DNA of 64,000 nt, taken from NCBI GenBank assembly GCA_029936815.1, contig JAPYRX010000008.1:18501-82500 (forward strand). Reading direction: 5' to 3'. The position numbers were made by a program, and so were the translations under genes. The stretch comes from Dehalococcoidia bacterium. Lineage in GTDB: Bacteria; Chloroflexota; Dehalococcoidia; Lucifugimonadales; GCA-002694895. The notes beneath the pieces were generated by a model. The model worked only from the letters and a program-made list of their open reading frames with translations, was not told the DNA's origin and ran no database searches. Of the stretch, positions 19,317 to 28,875 are shown one piece after another (position 1 is the stretch's first letter; every line of letters starts with the position of its first letter).

Positions 19317-20262
19317 TAATTTCTTTTCCTAAGCCTTTAATTATTGCGAGTTGGTACAGTTTGTAGGCCAAAACCAAATCCCATAAAGCTAGTCCCTGGG
19401 ATTCAAAAATAGTTATATCATCTTTGTTTCTAACATATTTATTAGGAAATCTGAAAATATCAGAAAAACTAGCTATATTTCTCCATTGAATTAAGCCTAA
19501 TGACTCTGGATAAATCAAATCTCCACACTCATTCTTTGCCTGATCTAAATCATCTACGAATATTTTATTAGCTTTTAATATAGTTTTTGTATCTAACTCT
19601 CTTCGTAAGGCATGATTAGATCCAGCAGCATTAATATGTATACCAGCGGTTATAGTATTGCCATCTAGTACGGGAGTTTTAGAATTTGTTATAACATTTA
19701 TAATGTCGATATTCTCTATTTTATTGGATACACTTTCAATTGCAGTTAATTTGGCATGAATTTTAGGTTGGTAATTTTTAATAAAATTATTTCTGTTTTC
19801 TTCAGATCTACTATATACATATACTTCTTCTAAATCAAAAATATTGTCTAAAGATAATATTTGAGTAAAAGATTGAAATCCTGTTCCAATCAATAATGCT
19901 TTTCTTGAATTAGGGTTTGCAAGAAATTTACTAGCTACCCCTGAAGCCGCTCCTGTTCGGTATTGCCCTAACATATTGCCTTCAATTATTGAAATCAGTT
20001 CTCCATTTAAGGAGTTCATAATATGTACATAAAATTTTGTACCTTTAGGATTGGGAACATATACTTTTAGCCCTGTAATATTTTCTATGTTAATCCCTGC
20101 AGACATATAATTCATACTAGATATTCCTACAGGCAAACGTTCTCTTGACTTTGTGACACCTTGTCCTGTTGCAATTAGCTTGAAAGATTCTTCTACAGAA
20201 TCAATTGCTAATTGAATATCTATTATTTGACTTATTTCTGATTCGGTTAAATATAATGCCAT
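19309..20262 (-). CDS. ornithine cyclodeaminase / mu-crystallin family protein
   Basis: A 317-aa NAD(P)-dependent imine reductase/cyclodeaminase relative. The N-terminal FLT-type substrate-binding region includes YMSAGINIENITGLKVY, the GQYRTGAASGVASKFLA motif is intact, and the Rossmann loop reads LLIGTGFQS in place of the usual G-x-G-x-Q. HINAAGSNHALRRELD is the conserved late motif. Possible reactions include ornithine to proline or reduction of cyclic ketimines. It sits 1 bp after thiD in the operon. Confidence 0.85.
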   Translation of the reverse strand: MALYLTESEISQIIDIQLAIDSVEESFKLIATGQGVTKSRERLPVGISSMNYMSAGINIENITGLKVYVPNPKGTKFYVHIMNSLNGELISIIEGNMLGQYRTGAASGVASKFLANPNSRKALLIGTGFQSFTQILSLDNIFDLEEVYVYSRSEENRNNFIKNYQPKIHAKLTAIESVSNKIENIDIINVITNSKTPVLDGNTITAGIHINAAGSNHALRRELDTKTILKANKIFVDDLDQAKNECGDLIYPESLGLIQWRNIASFSDIFRFPNKYVRNKDDITIFESQGLALWDLVLAYKLYQLAIIKGLGKEINV

Positions 20263-20263
20263 A

Positions 20264-21073
20264 TTAATAACTTAATTTATAAAAATGATTTAACGGCCCA
20301 TGGCCTTTACCTAATTCCACTGAAGTTTTCATAGCAGAATAAACATATTTTTGAGCAATTTTAACACTATCTACGTAATTTTGTCCTTTTGCTAATTCTG
20401 CAGTAATTGCAGATGAGAATGTACATCCAGTCCCGTGAGTATTCTTTGTGTTTATCCTCTTTTGTGGTAATTCAACTAATAATCCTTCTTCTTGATTAAA
20501 TAGTATATCTATTGGGTCGCCCTTCATATGACCACCTTTCATTAACAAATATTTCGGGCCAAGTTCAAGGATTTTTTTACTAGCTATTAACATATCTGAT
20601 CTTGAGTTTATTTTCATCCCTGCTAGCACTTCTGCTTCTGGTAAGTTAGGGGTTAGAATAGTTGATAAAGGGATTAAACTGTTCTTCATAATTTCAATTG
20701 CACTGTCAGAAATTAATTGATCGCCACTCTTAGCAACCATAACAGGATCTAAAACTATAGGAATATTCTTCATTGGTGATAATAGTGCACTTATAAGAGA
20801 TACCACTTCTTCATTCCCTAACATTCCAATTTTTATTGAATCGGGATAAATATCTGAAATCAAAGCATTGAATTGGCTGGAAATCATTTTATTATTCATG
20901 ATTTCAAAATCTAAAACTCCTATCGTATTTTGAGCAGTTACAGCAGTAATTACACACGTCCCATAAACGTTTAAGGCAGCGAATGTCTTTAAATCTGCTT
21001 GAATACCTGCTCCCGCCCCAGAGTCAGAACCAGCTATTGTCATTGAAATTTTAGTTTTTCCCATTGTTGACAT
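20264..21073 (-). CDS. thiD: hydroxymethylpyrimidine (phosphate) kinase
   Basis: Phosphorylates HMP and HMP-P for thiamine synthesis. At 269 aa it has the typical ribokinase-fold length. MTIAGSDSGAGAGIQADLKTF is the diagnostic N-terminus, DPVMVAKSGDQL the middle motif, and NTHGTGCTFSSAI contains the catalytic aspartate position replaced by the family's GTGC anion hole. Its start overlaps the upstream NTP-transferase gene by 23 bp. No other thiamine genes are nearby. Confidence 0.93.
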   Translation of the reverse strand: MSTMGKTKISMTIAGSDSGAGAGIQADLKTFAALNVYGTCVITAVTAQNTIGVLDFEIMNNKMISSQFNALISDIYPDSIKIGMLGNEEVVSLISALLSPMKNIPIVLDPVMVAKSGDQLISDSAIEIMKNSLIPLSTILTPNLPEAEVLAGMKINSRSDMLIASKKILELGPKYLLMKGGHMKGDPIDILFNQEEGLLVELPQKRINTKNTHGTGCTFSSAITAELAKGQNYVDSVKIAQKYVYSAMKTSVELGKGHGPLNHFYKLSY

Positions 21074-21674
21074 ACTTTTTAAATAATTTCAAAGCTTCAA
21101 AATAATCGTTTTTTACATTTAGGTCTAATCTAATTAATATATCATCAAATTCAATTGCATTAACATCATATTGCGACATTATAAAATCCTTTATAGTTTT
21201 ACCCTTCAATATATACTCACGTAGTTCGGGTATGATTTTATTGTCTAAAATTATTGGATGCCCTCCACGAAGTTTACCGTTTATAGATTTATATTTAGGT
21301 ATAGTAATTAAAGAATTGGATTCAATATGGTTTTTTATAATTTTGTCTAACATAATTTTAGGACGTGGTTGATCAACTGAAAGTAAAAGAATATTATTTT
21401 TTCCAGGTATACAGCTTAGTCCTTTCAAAATAGAAGTGGATTTTCCTTTTTTATAATCTTGATTAACTACAAATTCTGCATCAGAATTTTTTGTCTTTGA
21501 TAATACAACATCGCTTTTAAAGCCTAATACTACAATTGGTTTTATTCCTAAAGAATTAAACAATTTTATTTGAAATTCAATTAATGTCTCACCATACCAA
21601 TCTAATAATGGTTTAGATTCTCCCATTCTATTTGAAAGACCAGCGGCTAATATTAACCCGCTTAAAGAGTTCAT
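21051..21674 (-). CDS. MobA-like NTP transferase (molybdenum cofactor cytidylyl/guanylyltransferase, MocA-like)
   Basis: A 207-aa nucleotidyltransferase with the N-terminal loop ILAAGLSNRMGESKPLL and the metal motif LLLSVDQPRP. The Mo-cofactor cytidylyltransferase MocA has this architecture. Its start overlaps the xdhC stop by 4 bp. The xdhC partner and a sulfite-oxidase-like molybdoenzyme 3 kb away support a role in making dinucleotide Mo cofactor. The nucleotide used is not certain. Confidence 0.82.
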   Translation of the reverse strand: MNSLSGLILAAGLSNRMGESKPLLDWYGETLIEFQIKLFNSLGIKPIVVLGFKSDVVLSKTKNSDAEFVVNQDYKKGKSTSILKGLSCIPGKNNILLLSVDQPRPKIMLDKIIKNHIESNSLITIPKYKSINGKLRGGHPIILDNKIIPELREYILKGKTIKDFIMSQYDVNAIEFDDILIRLDLNVKNDYFEALKLFKKYVNNGKN

Positions 21675-22810
21675 TTTATTTTATTATTAGTAACTAAGTT
21701 ATTAATTTTACTTGTTATTTTTTTCCATATATTTCCAGGCATAGCCATAGATAAGCCTGTACCACCTTCTCTTATCATCAGCATCTCTGCAATTATACTT
21801 ACTGCTATTTCATCAGGTGATCTACCTCTCAAATCTAAGCCGACAGGTGATCTGATAGCTTTCACTTTATCTTCAGGGATACCATTTTTTAACAAATCTT
21901 CGAAAACTAAAATTGCTTTTCTCATACTACCAACCAAACCTATATATTTTGCATCTGTACTGACCGCAGCTTGTGTGGCTACCAAATCATACCTATGCCC
22001 TCGTGTAGCTATAATAATATAAGTATTTTCGGTCACCGGTAAATTTTTCAAAGCGTTTTCAGGGAGGTCATTAACAATTCTTTCAGCATTAGGAAATCTG
22101 TTACTATTAGCAAATTCCTTTCGATCATCAGTAATCCATACGTTAAAATTCAATTTATGCGCTAGTGGAGCTAAGCTATTAGCAATGTGACCACCTCCAC
22201 AAATTAATAAAGTTGAAGGAGTTGTATATATTTCAACGTACCATTCATTTCCATCGTCTAATTTAACACATTTGCTTTGTCTATTATTAATCACATCTTC
22301 TATTTGATTAGAATCAATAAATATTTCATCATTTTTAATATTAGAGGTTTGGTCAAAATCATAGGTTTTTTTGGTTCCAATCATTATGTTACTATTTTTC
22401 GAATCTACTAGGGTAATAGTACTTTTTCCACCTTCTTTTCCATTCAATGAATTTTGAAGAGTTCTTAAATATTCTACATTGGATTTATTAGGTTCTAATT
22501 TATCTAACAAAAAGAACATGGTTCCTCCGCAAACCAACCCTTCTTGTTCAGCTAATTCTTGATTCAATGTATATTCTCTGTATCTAGATTCTTCAAGGGA
22601 ATCATCTTCTAACATAGTTTTAGATTCAAACCATATATCGCCCTCAACACAACCACCACCAAGTGTTCCAACTGTAGATCCATCTTTTCTAATTAATAAT
22701 TTAGAACCGATTTTTTGAGGAGTAGATCCTTTAGTATTTACGACAGTAGCTAGAACAATGTTTTTCCCTTTTTCTAATTCTGTTAAAGATTTTTCGATTA
22801 CTTCATACAT
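21671..22810 (-). CDS. xdhC: XdhC/CoxI-family molybdenum cofactor insertion/sulfuration protein
   Basis: 379 aa with both XdhC domains. The N-terminal CoxI part has VVNTKGSTPQKIGSKLLI and GTLGGGCVEGD, and the C-terminal Rossmann part has LLICGGGHIANSLAPLA, DDRKEF and YIGLVGSMRKA. XdhC proteins bind Mo cofactor and pass it, sulfurated, to xanthine-dehydrogenase-type enzymes. It is the first gene of the - strand operon. No XDH-type subunit is within the window, so its client must lie elsewhere. It is divergent from the gamma-glutamyltransferase gene. Confidence 0.9.
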   Translation of the reverse strand: MYEVIEKSLTELEKGKNIVLATVVNTKGSTPQKIGSKLLIRKDGSTVGTLGGGCVEGDIWFESKTMLEDDSLEESRYREYTLNQELAEQEGLVCGGTMFFLLDKLEPNKSNVEYLRTLQNSLNGKEGGKSTITLVDSKNSNIMIGTKKTYDFDQTSNIKNDEIFIDSNQIEDVINNRQSKCVKLDDGNEWYVEIYTTPSTLLICGGGHIANSLAPLAHKLNFNVWITDDRKEFANSNRFPNAERIVNDLPENALKNLPVTENTYIIIATRGHRYDLVATQAAVSTDAKYIGLVGSMRKAILVFEDLLKNGIPEDKVKAIRSPVGLDLRGRSPDEIAVSIIAEMLMIREGGTGLSMAMPGNIWKKITSKINNLVTNNKIK

Positions 22811-22906
22811 AACAAATTTTTTTTTAGTGTAATTAATTATATAATTATACCAATAATTTACACCAAAAATGTATAATGGATCAAATTATATTTGTTGGAG
22901 AATCCT

Positions 22907-24625
22907 ATGAATGAAAATTTAAGCACGATATCTAGTTTTGTAAAAGCAGAAGCAGTCTCAAATAATGGTATGGTTGCAACTAAAGATAAATTGTCAACTG
23001 AAGCCGGATTACAAATGCTTGAATTAGGTGGGAACGCTGTAGATGCTGGTGTGGCTGCTTGTTTAGCAGTGGGAGTAGTAGAGCCGGAATCCAGTGGTAT
23101 TGGAGGCGGAGGATACATGACTTTCCAAGTTGGTAATGAAGGAGGAGTTATTGGATTTCCTATGAAGGGACCTTTAAGTGGGAAGCCTGATATGTATGAA
23201 TTAACAGGGGAATCATCTGTCGGTAGCTTTGGGTGGGCAGGAGTAAAAAATGATGAAAACATTCACGGGTATAAATCTATAGCAGTACCTGGATGTATAG
23301 CAGGATTATTAGAAGCACATAATAGATTTGGTAAAATCCCATTATCCAAAGTAGTTGCACCTGCTGTCAAATTAGCTAGAGAAGGTTTTTATCCTGAATG
23401 GTTTACGTTGTACAAATTTGCAAGCCTCACAAGTATGCTACTAAGATACGAAGAACTAGGAAATACATTTATGCCATCTGGTTCTCTTCCATTTGGAGGT
23501 ATAGATGGCCCTTTTAATTTAAAACAAACAAATCTTGCAAATATATTAGAATCTATAGGAAAAGGTGGTACCGACGCATTTTACAGAGGAGAAATCACAG
23601 AACATATAATTAAAGATATCAAAAGTAATGATGGAATTCTTACTATGGAAGATTTTGATCAATACAAGCCATTTTATTGGGACAAAGGAATAGAATTTAA
23701 ATATAGAGATAAAATTATCAGAGTACCGAAATTTGCCTCTGCAGGAATAACAAGTGCTATGACTCTAAAAACTCTTAACGGGTTTGATATATCCAAATTA
23801 GGACATAATTCAACAGAAATGCTACATACATATATAAGTTCAGCAAGAATGGCTTACGAAGACAGATTTGAATATGTAGCTGACCCTGAATTTGCAGATG
23901 TTCCATGGAATGGATTGATATCTGATGGATATATAGAAAAAAGACAAAAACAAATTCAAGATAATGCTCCGCAAAGCTATAAACCCGGTAACCCTTGGAT
24001 AGAAGAAGGAAGGGAACCTAAATTTGTATTGGAAAGTAGTCAACCAAGGCCAGATAGTGGAACAACTCATTTAGGAGTTATAGATGGAGAAGGCAATGCT
24101 GTATCTATAACCAATACTATCATGTCCGGATTTGGTTCAGGAATCATCCCAAAAAACACAGGTATAGTTATGAATAATGGAATGATGTGGTATGATCCAA
24201 CTCCTAATAGAGTCAACTCTATTGCGTCTGGCAAATTTCCTTTAAACAATATGACTCCTGCACTAGTAATTGGCAAAAATGGAGTAGAAATATCTGTGGG
24301 CGCGTCTGGAGGAAGAAGGATAACAAATTGCGTTACGTCATTAATTGTTAAAATGATTGATTTTGGAATGACTCCTCAAACTGCTATTGATGCACCTAGG
24401 ATAGATTGTAGTTCAAGTTCAACTGATGTAAGCCCAAATCTAGATTCAAATGTAATTAAAGAATTAAAAGAAAAAGGTCATGATATAAGGATTTTAGGTG
24501 AAGGATATACTCAAACCGGATTTGCGAAATTTGCAAGCCCTGTTGCAATTACAAAATATGGAAATGAATTTCGTGGGGGAGTTGATACTTTTCATTCTGC
24601 TCACGCAGAAGGGTTGAAAAAATAA
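22907..24625 (+). CDS. ggt: gamma-glutamyltransferase family protein
   Basis: An Ntn-hydrolase (572 aa from ATG 22907, chosen over an in-frame TTG at 22892 because TTGGAG lies just before the ATG). The autocatalytic threonine is Thr386 in SGTTHLG, followed by DGEGNAVSITNT. PESSGIGGGGYM forms the N-terminal substrate loop, and ALVIGKNGVEISVGASGG the late motif. It should self-cleave into two subunits and hydrolyse or transfer gamma-glutamyl groups. No signal peptide is seen, so it is probably cytoplasmic, unlike periplasmic GGT. Confidence 0.92.
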   Translation: MNENLSTISSFVKAEAVSNNGMVATKDKLSTEAGLQMLELGGNAVDAGVAACLAVGVVEPESSGIGGGGYMTFQVGNEGGVIGFPMKGPLSGKPDMYELTGESSVGSFGWAGVKNDENIHGYKSIAVPGCIAGLLEAHNRFGKIPLSKVVAPAVKLAREGFYPEWFTLYKFASLTSMLLRYEELGNTFMPSGSLPFGGIDGPFNLKQTNLANILESIGKGGTDAFYRGEITEHIIKDIKSNDGILTMEDFDQYKPFYWDKGIEFKYRDKIIRVPKFASAGITSAMTLKTLNGFDISKLGHNSTEMLHTYISSARMAYEDRFEYVADPEFADVPWNGLISDGYIEKRQKQIQDNAPQSYKPGNPWIEEGREPKFVLESSQPRPDSGTTHLGVIDGEGNAVSITNTIMSGFGSGIIPKNTGIVMNNGMMWYDPTPNRVNSIASGKFPLNNMTPALVIGKNGVEISVGASGGRRITNCVTSLIVKMIDFGMTPQTAIDAPRIDCSSSSTDVSPNLDSNVIKELKEKGHDIRILGEGYTQTGFAKFASPVAITKYGNEFRGGVDTFHSAHAEGLKK

Positions 24626-24626
24626 G

Positions 24627-24647
24627 TTTGTATTTTAACAATACAAA
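24627..24647 (+). terminator. possible hairpin terminator after ggt
   Basis: TTTGTATT (24627-24634) pairs with AATACAAA (24640-24647) around the loop TTAAC. The stem is AT-rich, so it is weak, and only a few T follow. It lies directly after the ggt stop. Confidence 0.3.
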
Positions 24648-24655
24648 TTAATCTG

Positions 24656-24661
24656 TATAAT
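24656..24661 (+). promoter_or_regulatory. -10 hexamer TATAAT for the molybdoenzyme gene
   Basis: TATAAT ends 6 nt before the ATG at 24668 and no ribosome-binding site is visible, so the message may be leaderless. No good -35 is seen. Confidence 0.4.
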
Positions 24662-24667
24662 ATATTA

Positions 24668-25270
24668 ATGCAAAAAAAAATAGGTAAAATCACAACAAAC
24701 AAAAATTTGGAGAGCCAAAACGATGCTCCTCCAGGACAGTTTATAACTGAAAAATTTCCTGTTTTTTCAGCTTTCCCTTCTCCCGAAATAGATATCGACC
24801 AATGGGAACTATCTATTAATCAAAACAATGAATTGTTATGTTCATTCAATTGGGAAAAAATAAACGCAATGAAAACTTCGATTATAAAAGAAGATTTCCA
24901 TTGCGTAACTCAGTGGTCTAGATTACAAACAACCTGGAAAGGGTATCTTACTTCAGAAATACTTAGAAATTTAAATATTAATTCAGAATTAAATTATGTA
25001 ACAATATCTTGCTACGATGGCTACACTACAAACTTGCTTAAATCAGATTTGATGAATGAAAAAACTATCCTAGCAAAAGAATATGAAAATGGAAATCTAA
25101 AAGAAGAGCACGGGTTCCCATTAAGATTAGTTGTTCCTCATTTGTATGGATGGAAAAGTGCGAAATGGATTAAGGAAATTCAATTCACAAATAATGCTAC
25201 TCCAGGTTTTTGGGAAGTAAGAGGATATCATATGAATGGAGACCCATGGAAACAAGAAAGATTCTCTTAA
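24668..25270 (+). CDS. sulfite-oxidase-like molybdopterin oxidoreductase (catalytic domain only)
   Basis: A 200-aa protein of the oxidoreductase molybdopterin-binding (SuOx/YedY) fold. The Mo-ligand cysteine lies in DFHCVTQWSR, the expected position. The LRLVVPHLYGWKSAKWI and GFWEVRGYHMNGDPW motifs complete the family. It lacks a heme b5 domain, a dimerisation domain and a Tat signal, so it is probably cytoplasmic and passes electrons to an unknown partner. Its Mo cofactor need agrees with the mocA/xdhC operon 2-3 kb upstream. Confidence 0.88.
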   Translation: MQKKIGKITTNKNLESQNDAPPGQFITEKFPVFSAFPSPEIDIDQWELSINQNNELLCSFNWEKINAMKTSIIKEDFHCVTQWSRLQTTWKGYLTSEILRNLNINSELNYVTISCYDGYTTNLLKSDLMNEKTILAKEYENGNLKEEHGFPLRLVVPHLYGWKSAKWIKEIQFTNNATPGFWEVRGYHMNGDPWKQERFS

Positions 25271-25304
25271 ATCTTTCTACTCTTATCTAATTTCAGTCAC
25301 CGTA

Positions 25305-25325
25305 CTTGACATGACATGTATCAAC
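25305..25325 (+). promoter_or_regulatory. HAIR-like HspR operator
   Basis: CTTGACA and TATCAAC flank a 7-nt spacer. The known HspR box (HAIR) is CTTGAGT-N7-ACTCAAG, so this keeps the outer CTTGA and TCAA cores with correct spacing. It overlaps the -35 element of the hspR promoter, consistent with repression by HspR, probably together with DnaK. Confidence 0.6.
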
Positions 25326-25334
25326 ATATAAAAT
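25306..25334 (+). promoter_or_regulatory. promoter of hspR-grpE-dnaK
   Basis: A consensus -35 TTGACA (25306-25311) is 17 nt from TAAAAT (25329-25334, five of six matches). The ATG of hspR is 27 nt further. It is a strong vegetative-type promoter under a heat-shock operator. Confidence 0.6.
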
Positions 25335-25361
25335 ACATCCGATAACAATAATAGTGACAAA

Positions 25362-25733
25362 ATGCAATGGGATTTTTCTGAATCAAATATAGAAGGTGTC
25401 TACGTTATAAGCGTTGCATCTAAAATGCTTTCAATGCATCCTCAAACATTAAGGAAGTATGAAAGGATTGGGTTAGTACGCCCTAGTAGAACAGATGGCA
25501 TGTTAAGGCTGTATTCGCAAGATGATATAGCAAAATTAAAACTAATTAAATATCTTGTTGATGATTTAGGATTAAATCTAGCTGGGGTTCAACTTATATT
25601 AAGAATGTTTAACGATTTATTAGATATAAAAAAAGGAAATGAAATATTAAAAGGATCACAATTAAAAATATTTCTCAATGACAAACTATGTGAAATTTTC
25701 GAAACCCTAGGACTAGAATATGACAGAAACTAA
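25362..25733 (+). CDS. hspR: MerR-family heat-shock repressor HspR
   Basis: A 123-aa winged-helix MerR-type regulator. Residues ~15-55 have the HspR pattern SKMLSMHPQTLRKYERIGLV followed by RPSRTDGMLRLYSQDDI, then a helix for dimerisation. HspR represses chaperone genes and uses DnaK as co-repressor in actinobacteria. Its place directly before grpE-dnaK and the operator just upstream support that role. The 3' end overlaps grpE by 14 bp. Confidence 0.87.
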   Translation: MQWDFSESNIEGVYVISVASKMLSMHPQTLRKYERIGLVRPSRTDGMLRLYSQDDIAKLKLIKYLVDDLGLNLAGVQLILRMFNDLLDIKKGNEILKGSQLKIFLNDKLCEIFETLGLEYDRN

Positions 25734-26241
25734 AAAAACAAAAAAGACTACTTCTAAAAAACAAAAAGCATTAGAAATTGAAATTGAAAAACTAAAAGAA
25801 GAGACAGATCAATTGCATTTGAGTGCAAAAAGATCACAAGCAGATCTAATTAATTTAAAAAGAAGAACACTAGAAGAAATTCAAATAAATAAACGTAAAA
25901 CTAAAATTGGATTGTTTTCAAAATTTCTTAACACACTTGATGAATTAAATATGACAAAAGATTCGCTCCCTAAAGATGAAGCATTCAAAAATTGGCTAAC
26001 AGGAATTGAAATGATTATAAAAAAATTCGAAACAACTTTAACAAACGAAGGACTAACAAAAATAGATCCTCAAAAAGGAGAGGATTTTGACCCTTCAATT
26101 CATGAATCTATAACTACAGAAGAAACAAAAACAAAAAAACTAGACGGAAAAATATCTCATACCTTTAAGAGTGGATACACAATAGAAAATACAATTATTC
26201 GCCCGGCTCAGGTAATTTTATTAAAACACATAAATAATTAA
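25720..26241 (+). CDS. grpE: nucleotide exchange factor GrpE
   Basis: A 173-aa DnaK nucleotide exchange factor. A lysine-rich start leads into a long coiled-coil (roughly residues 15-70), then the beta-domain with HESITTEE and VLKHINN-like end [11 protein letters not shown]. It starts inside the hspR 3' end, so translation is coupled. dnaK follows 16 bp later. No dnaJ is in this operon. Confidence 0.92.
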   Translation: MTETKKTKKTTSKKQKALEIEIEKLKEETDQLHLSAKRSQADLINLKRRTLEEIQINKRKTKIGLFSKFLNTLDELNMTKDSLPKDEAFKNWLTGIEMIIKKFETTLTNEGLTKIDPQKGEDFDPSIHESITTEETKTKKLDGKISHTFKSGYTIENTIIRPAQVILLKHINN

Positions 26242-26257
26242 CATTAGGAGAACCAAA

Positions 26258-28204
26258 ATGCCAAAAATTTTAGGAATTGATCTTGGAACTACCAACTCTT
26301 GCATGGCAATAGTTGAAGCATCAGAAGGGGAAGTATTAGAAAATTCTGAGGGTGGTAGAACAACGCCATCAGTAATAGCAATAAATCCAAAAAACAATGA
26401 AAGATATGCTGGCCTTATTGCAAAAAGACAAGCTGTAACAAACCCAGAAAACACAATTTTTTCAGTGAAAAGATTTATAGGAAAGAAATATAAAGACACT
26501 TCATTAAAAGATGATTTAATTATGATTCCTTATAAAGTAAACGAATCAAAAAACGGCGATATTTCAGTTCATATGGCAAAAAAAGATTATTCTCCTCAAG
26601 AAATATCATCAATGATTTTAGCTAAATTAAAATCAGATGCTGAGTCAAAATTAGGTGAAAAAATAACTCAAGCAGTTATAACAGTTCCGGCGTACTTCAA
26701 TGATAGCCAAAGAAAAGCTACGAAAGATGCAGGAACAATAGCCGGTCTAGATGTATTAAGAATAATCAATGAACCTACTGCTGCTGCTTTGGCTTATGGA
26801 TTAGATAATAAAAAAACTGATCAAACAATAGCTGTTTATGATTTAGGTGGAGGAACATTTGATATAACTATATTGCACTTAGGTGATGGAGTTTTTGAAG
26901 TAAAATCCACAAACGGTGACACACATTTAGGCGGGGACGATTTTGATCAAAGAATAGTAAGTTGGCTTGCTGATGAATTCAAGAAGGAAAATGGCATTGA
27001 TTTAATGAAAGATACTATGGCCATTCAAAGACTGAGAGAAGCAGCAGAAAAAGCAAAAATAGAATTATCAACAGTTATGGAAAGTGAAATTAATCTTCCA
27101 TTCATTACTGCTGATGCTTCTGGCCCTAAACATTTAGTTAAGTCCATAACAAGATCCCAATTAGAGAATCTAATTATGGATTTAATCGAGCAAACCATAG
27201 AACCGTGTAAAATGGCATTAAAAGATTCGAAACTACAAAATTCCGATATAAATGAAATAATATTAGTCGGAGGAATGACTCGAATGCCAGCTATTCAGGC
27301 AGCCGTGGAAAAATTCTTTAACAAAGAATCAAATAAAGAAGTAAATCCAGACGAAGTGGTTGCAATTGGAGCTGCAATTCAAGCAGGCGTTCTTCAAGGA
27401 GATGTTCAAGATGTATTACTTTTGGATGTAACACCCCTAACTCTTGGTATAGAAACTCTTGGCGGTGTTTCTACTCCTTTAATTGAAAGAAATACAACTA
27501 TCCCAACGCAAAAAACTGAAACATTTAGTACAGCTCAAGACAATCAACCTAGCGTTGAAATACATGTGTTGCAAGGAGAGAGGTCTATGGCAAACGAAAA
27601 CAAAACATTAGGTAAGTTCATATTAGATGGAATACCACCGGCTCAAAGAGGTGTTCCGCAGGTAGAAGTAACATTTGATATTGATGCAAATGGGATACTT
27701 AATGTTTCTGCTAAAGATAAAGGTACAGGTAAAGAGCAAAAAATAACTATAACCGCAAGTTCAGGGTTAAGTAATGATGAAATTGAACAAATGATAAATG
27801 ACGCCGAATCTCATGCAGAAGAAGATGAGAAAAAGAAAAAACTAATTGAAATCAAAAATAATGCTGATTCTGTTATCTATCAAGCTGATAAATTGGTAGA
27901 AGAAAATAAAGATAAAATCTCAGAAGAAATTATTAGTAAAATCAATGATCAAAAATCATCTTTACAATCTTCTGTTGAATCAGATGATTTAGAGAAAATC
28001 GAAACAGAATTGAATGCATTTCAAACAATTTTGCAGGAAGTTGGTCAATCAATGTACGCACAAGAAGGGCAACCAGGGCCTGAGGCGACTGAAACTCCAG
28101 GTGATAATAATCAACCTGAAGAGAAAACTAAAAGAAAAAGTGCAAAACCAAAAAATAAGAAAAAAGACGATGATGTTGTAGATGGCAAAACCAAAGATAA
28201 ATAA
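26258..28204 (+). CDS. dnaK: molecular chaperone DnaK (Hsp70)
   Basis: A 648-aa Hsp70. The N-terminal ATPase domain begins [12 protein letters not shown], with [13 protein letters not shown] and [12 protein letters not shown] as the phosphate and adenosine motifs. The substrate-binding domain includes [14 protein letters not shown]. The C-terminal lid ends in a Lys/Glu-rich tail rather than the EEVD of eukaryotic proteins. An AGGAG site precedes the ATG. The stop is 2 bp from the convergent F420-type reductase stop. Confidence 0.98.
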   Translation: MPKILGIDLGTTNSCMAIVEASEGEVLENSEGGRTTPSVIAINPKNNERYAGLIAKRQAVTNPENTIFSVKRFIGKKYKDTSLKDDLIMIPYKVNESKNGDISVHMAKKDYSPQEISSMILAKLKSDAESKLGEKITQAVITVPAYFNDSQRKATKDAGTIAGLDVLRIINEPTAAALAYGLDNKKTDQTIAVYDLGGGTFDITILHLGDGVFEVKSTNGDTHLGGDDFDQRIVSWLADEFKKENGIDLMKDTMAIQRLREAAEKAKIELSTVMESEINLPFITADASGPKHLVKSITRSQLENLIMDLIEQTIEPCKMALKDSKLQNSDINEIILVGGMTRMPAIQAAVEKFFNKESNKEVNPDEVVAIGAAIQAGVLQGDVQDVLLLDVTPLTLGIETLGGVSTPLIERNTTIPTQKTETFSTAQDNQPSVEIHVLQGERSMANENKTLGKFILDGIPPAQRGVPQVEVTFDIDANGILNVSAKDKGTGKEQKITITASSGLSNDEIEQMINDAESHAEEDEKKKKLIEIKNNADSVIYQADKLVEENKDKISEEIISKINDQKSSLQSSVESDDLEKIETELNAFQTILQEVGQSMYAQEGQPGPEATETPGDNNQPEEKTKRKSAKPKNKKKDDDVVDGKTKDK

Positions 28205-28206
28205 AT

Positions 28207-28854
28207 CTATAAACCTTTAATTTTTAATGAAGTAGATTTATTATAATTTTTGTTAATATTCAATAAAAGCGGTACTTGAGATTCAATCAATAAAGATAAA
28301 TCTAAAGTCCCGCATTTAATTGGATTTAATCCTTTAACAGTATTTATCAATTCTAAGAATATAGATTCCGAATTTTCTTCATTCACAAAATAGAGTAAAT
28401 CATGATCTAATTCATGATCAATTTTATTTAGATCTGTGTGACTAATAGTATGAAATGATGAAACAATCATCGAATTTATCAATATATTTGATAAGTTTTC
28501 AGAAACTGAGCTAGGGATATTTGGATCTCTAGTAAATTTTCCTTTTTGAAAAATCATAGGAACAGAAGTATCTATTACAAGTTTCCCTTTCAATTCTTCT
28601 TTCAAATCCAAAACTGTATTTTCAACAACAGTGTAAGGGAGAGCAAGAAATATCACATCTGAATTTTTAGCTGTATCTTGATAGTTAAATCCATGAATAT
28701 TGATGTCATTTAGAATGGATTTGATTTCTACAACAGTAGAATCTGATTTATCTTTATTTCTAGATCCTATTAATATAGTATGCTCATTCATTCCAAAGCG
28801 AAGAGCCAATGCTTTCCCTTCATTTCCAGTTCCACTTATAAATCCTATATTCAA
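28207..28854 (-). CDS. F420-dependent NADP oxidoreductase-like (NpdG family)
   Basis: A 215-aa small Rossmann enzyme. GFISGTGNEGKALALRF is the dinucleotide loop, IGSRNKDKS the NADP-phosphate-binding region, IFLALPYT and LVIDTSVP later strands, and SSFHTISH the conserved histidine segment. The C-terminus LLLNINKNYN…LKIKGL is typical of NADPH:F420 reductases. This suggests coenzyme F420 in the organism, but no F420 biosynthesis gene is in the window. Specificity is inferred; related NADP reductases of unknown partner remain possible. Confidence 0.78.
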   Translation of the reverse strand: MNIGFISGTGNEGKALALRFGMNEHTILIGSRNKDKSDSTVVEIKSILNDINIHGFNYQDTAKNSDVIFLALPYTVVENTVLDLKEELKGKLVIDTSVPMIFQKGKFTRDPNIPSSVSENLSNILINSMIVSSFHTISHTDLNKIDHELDHDLLYFVNEENSESIFLELINTVKGLNPIKCGTLDLSLLIESQVPLLLNINKNYNKSTSLKIKGL

Positions 28855-28875
28855 AATAACATTCCATAAAACAAG

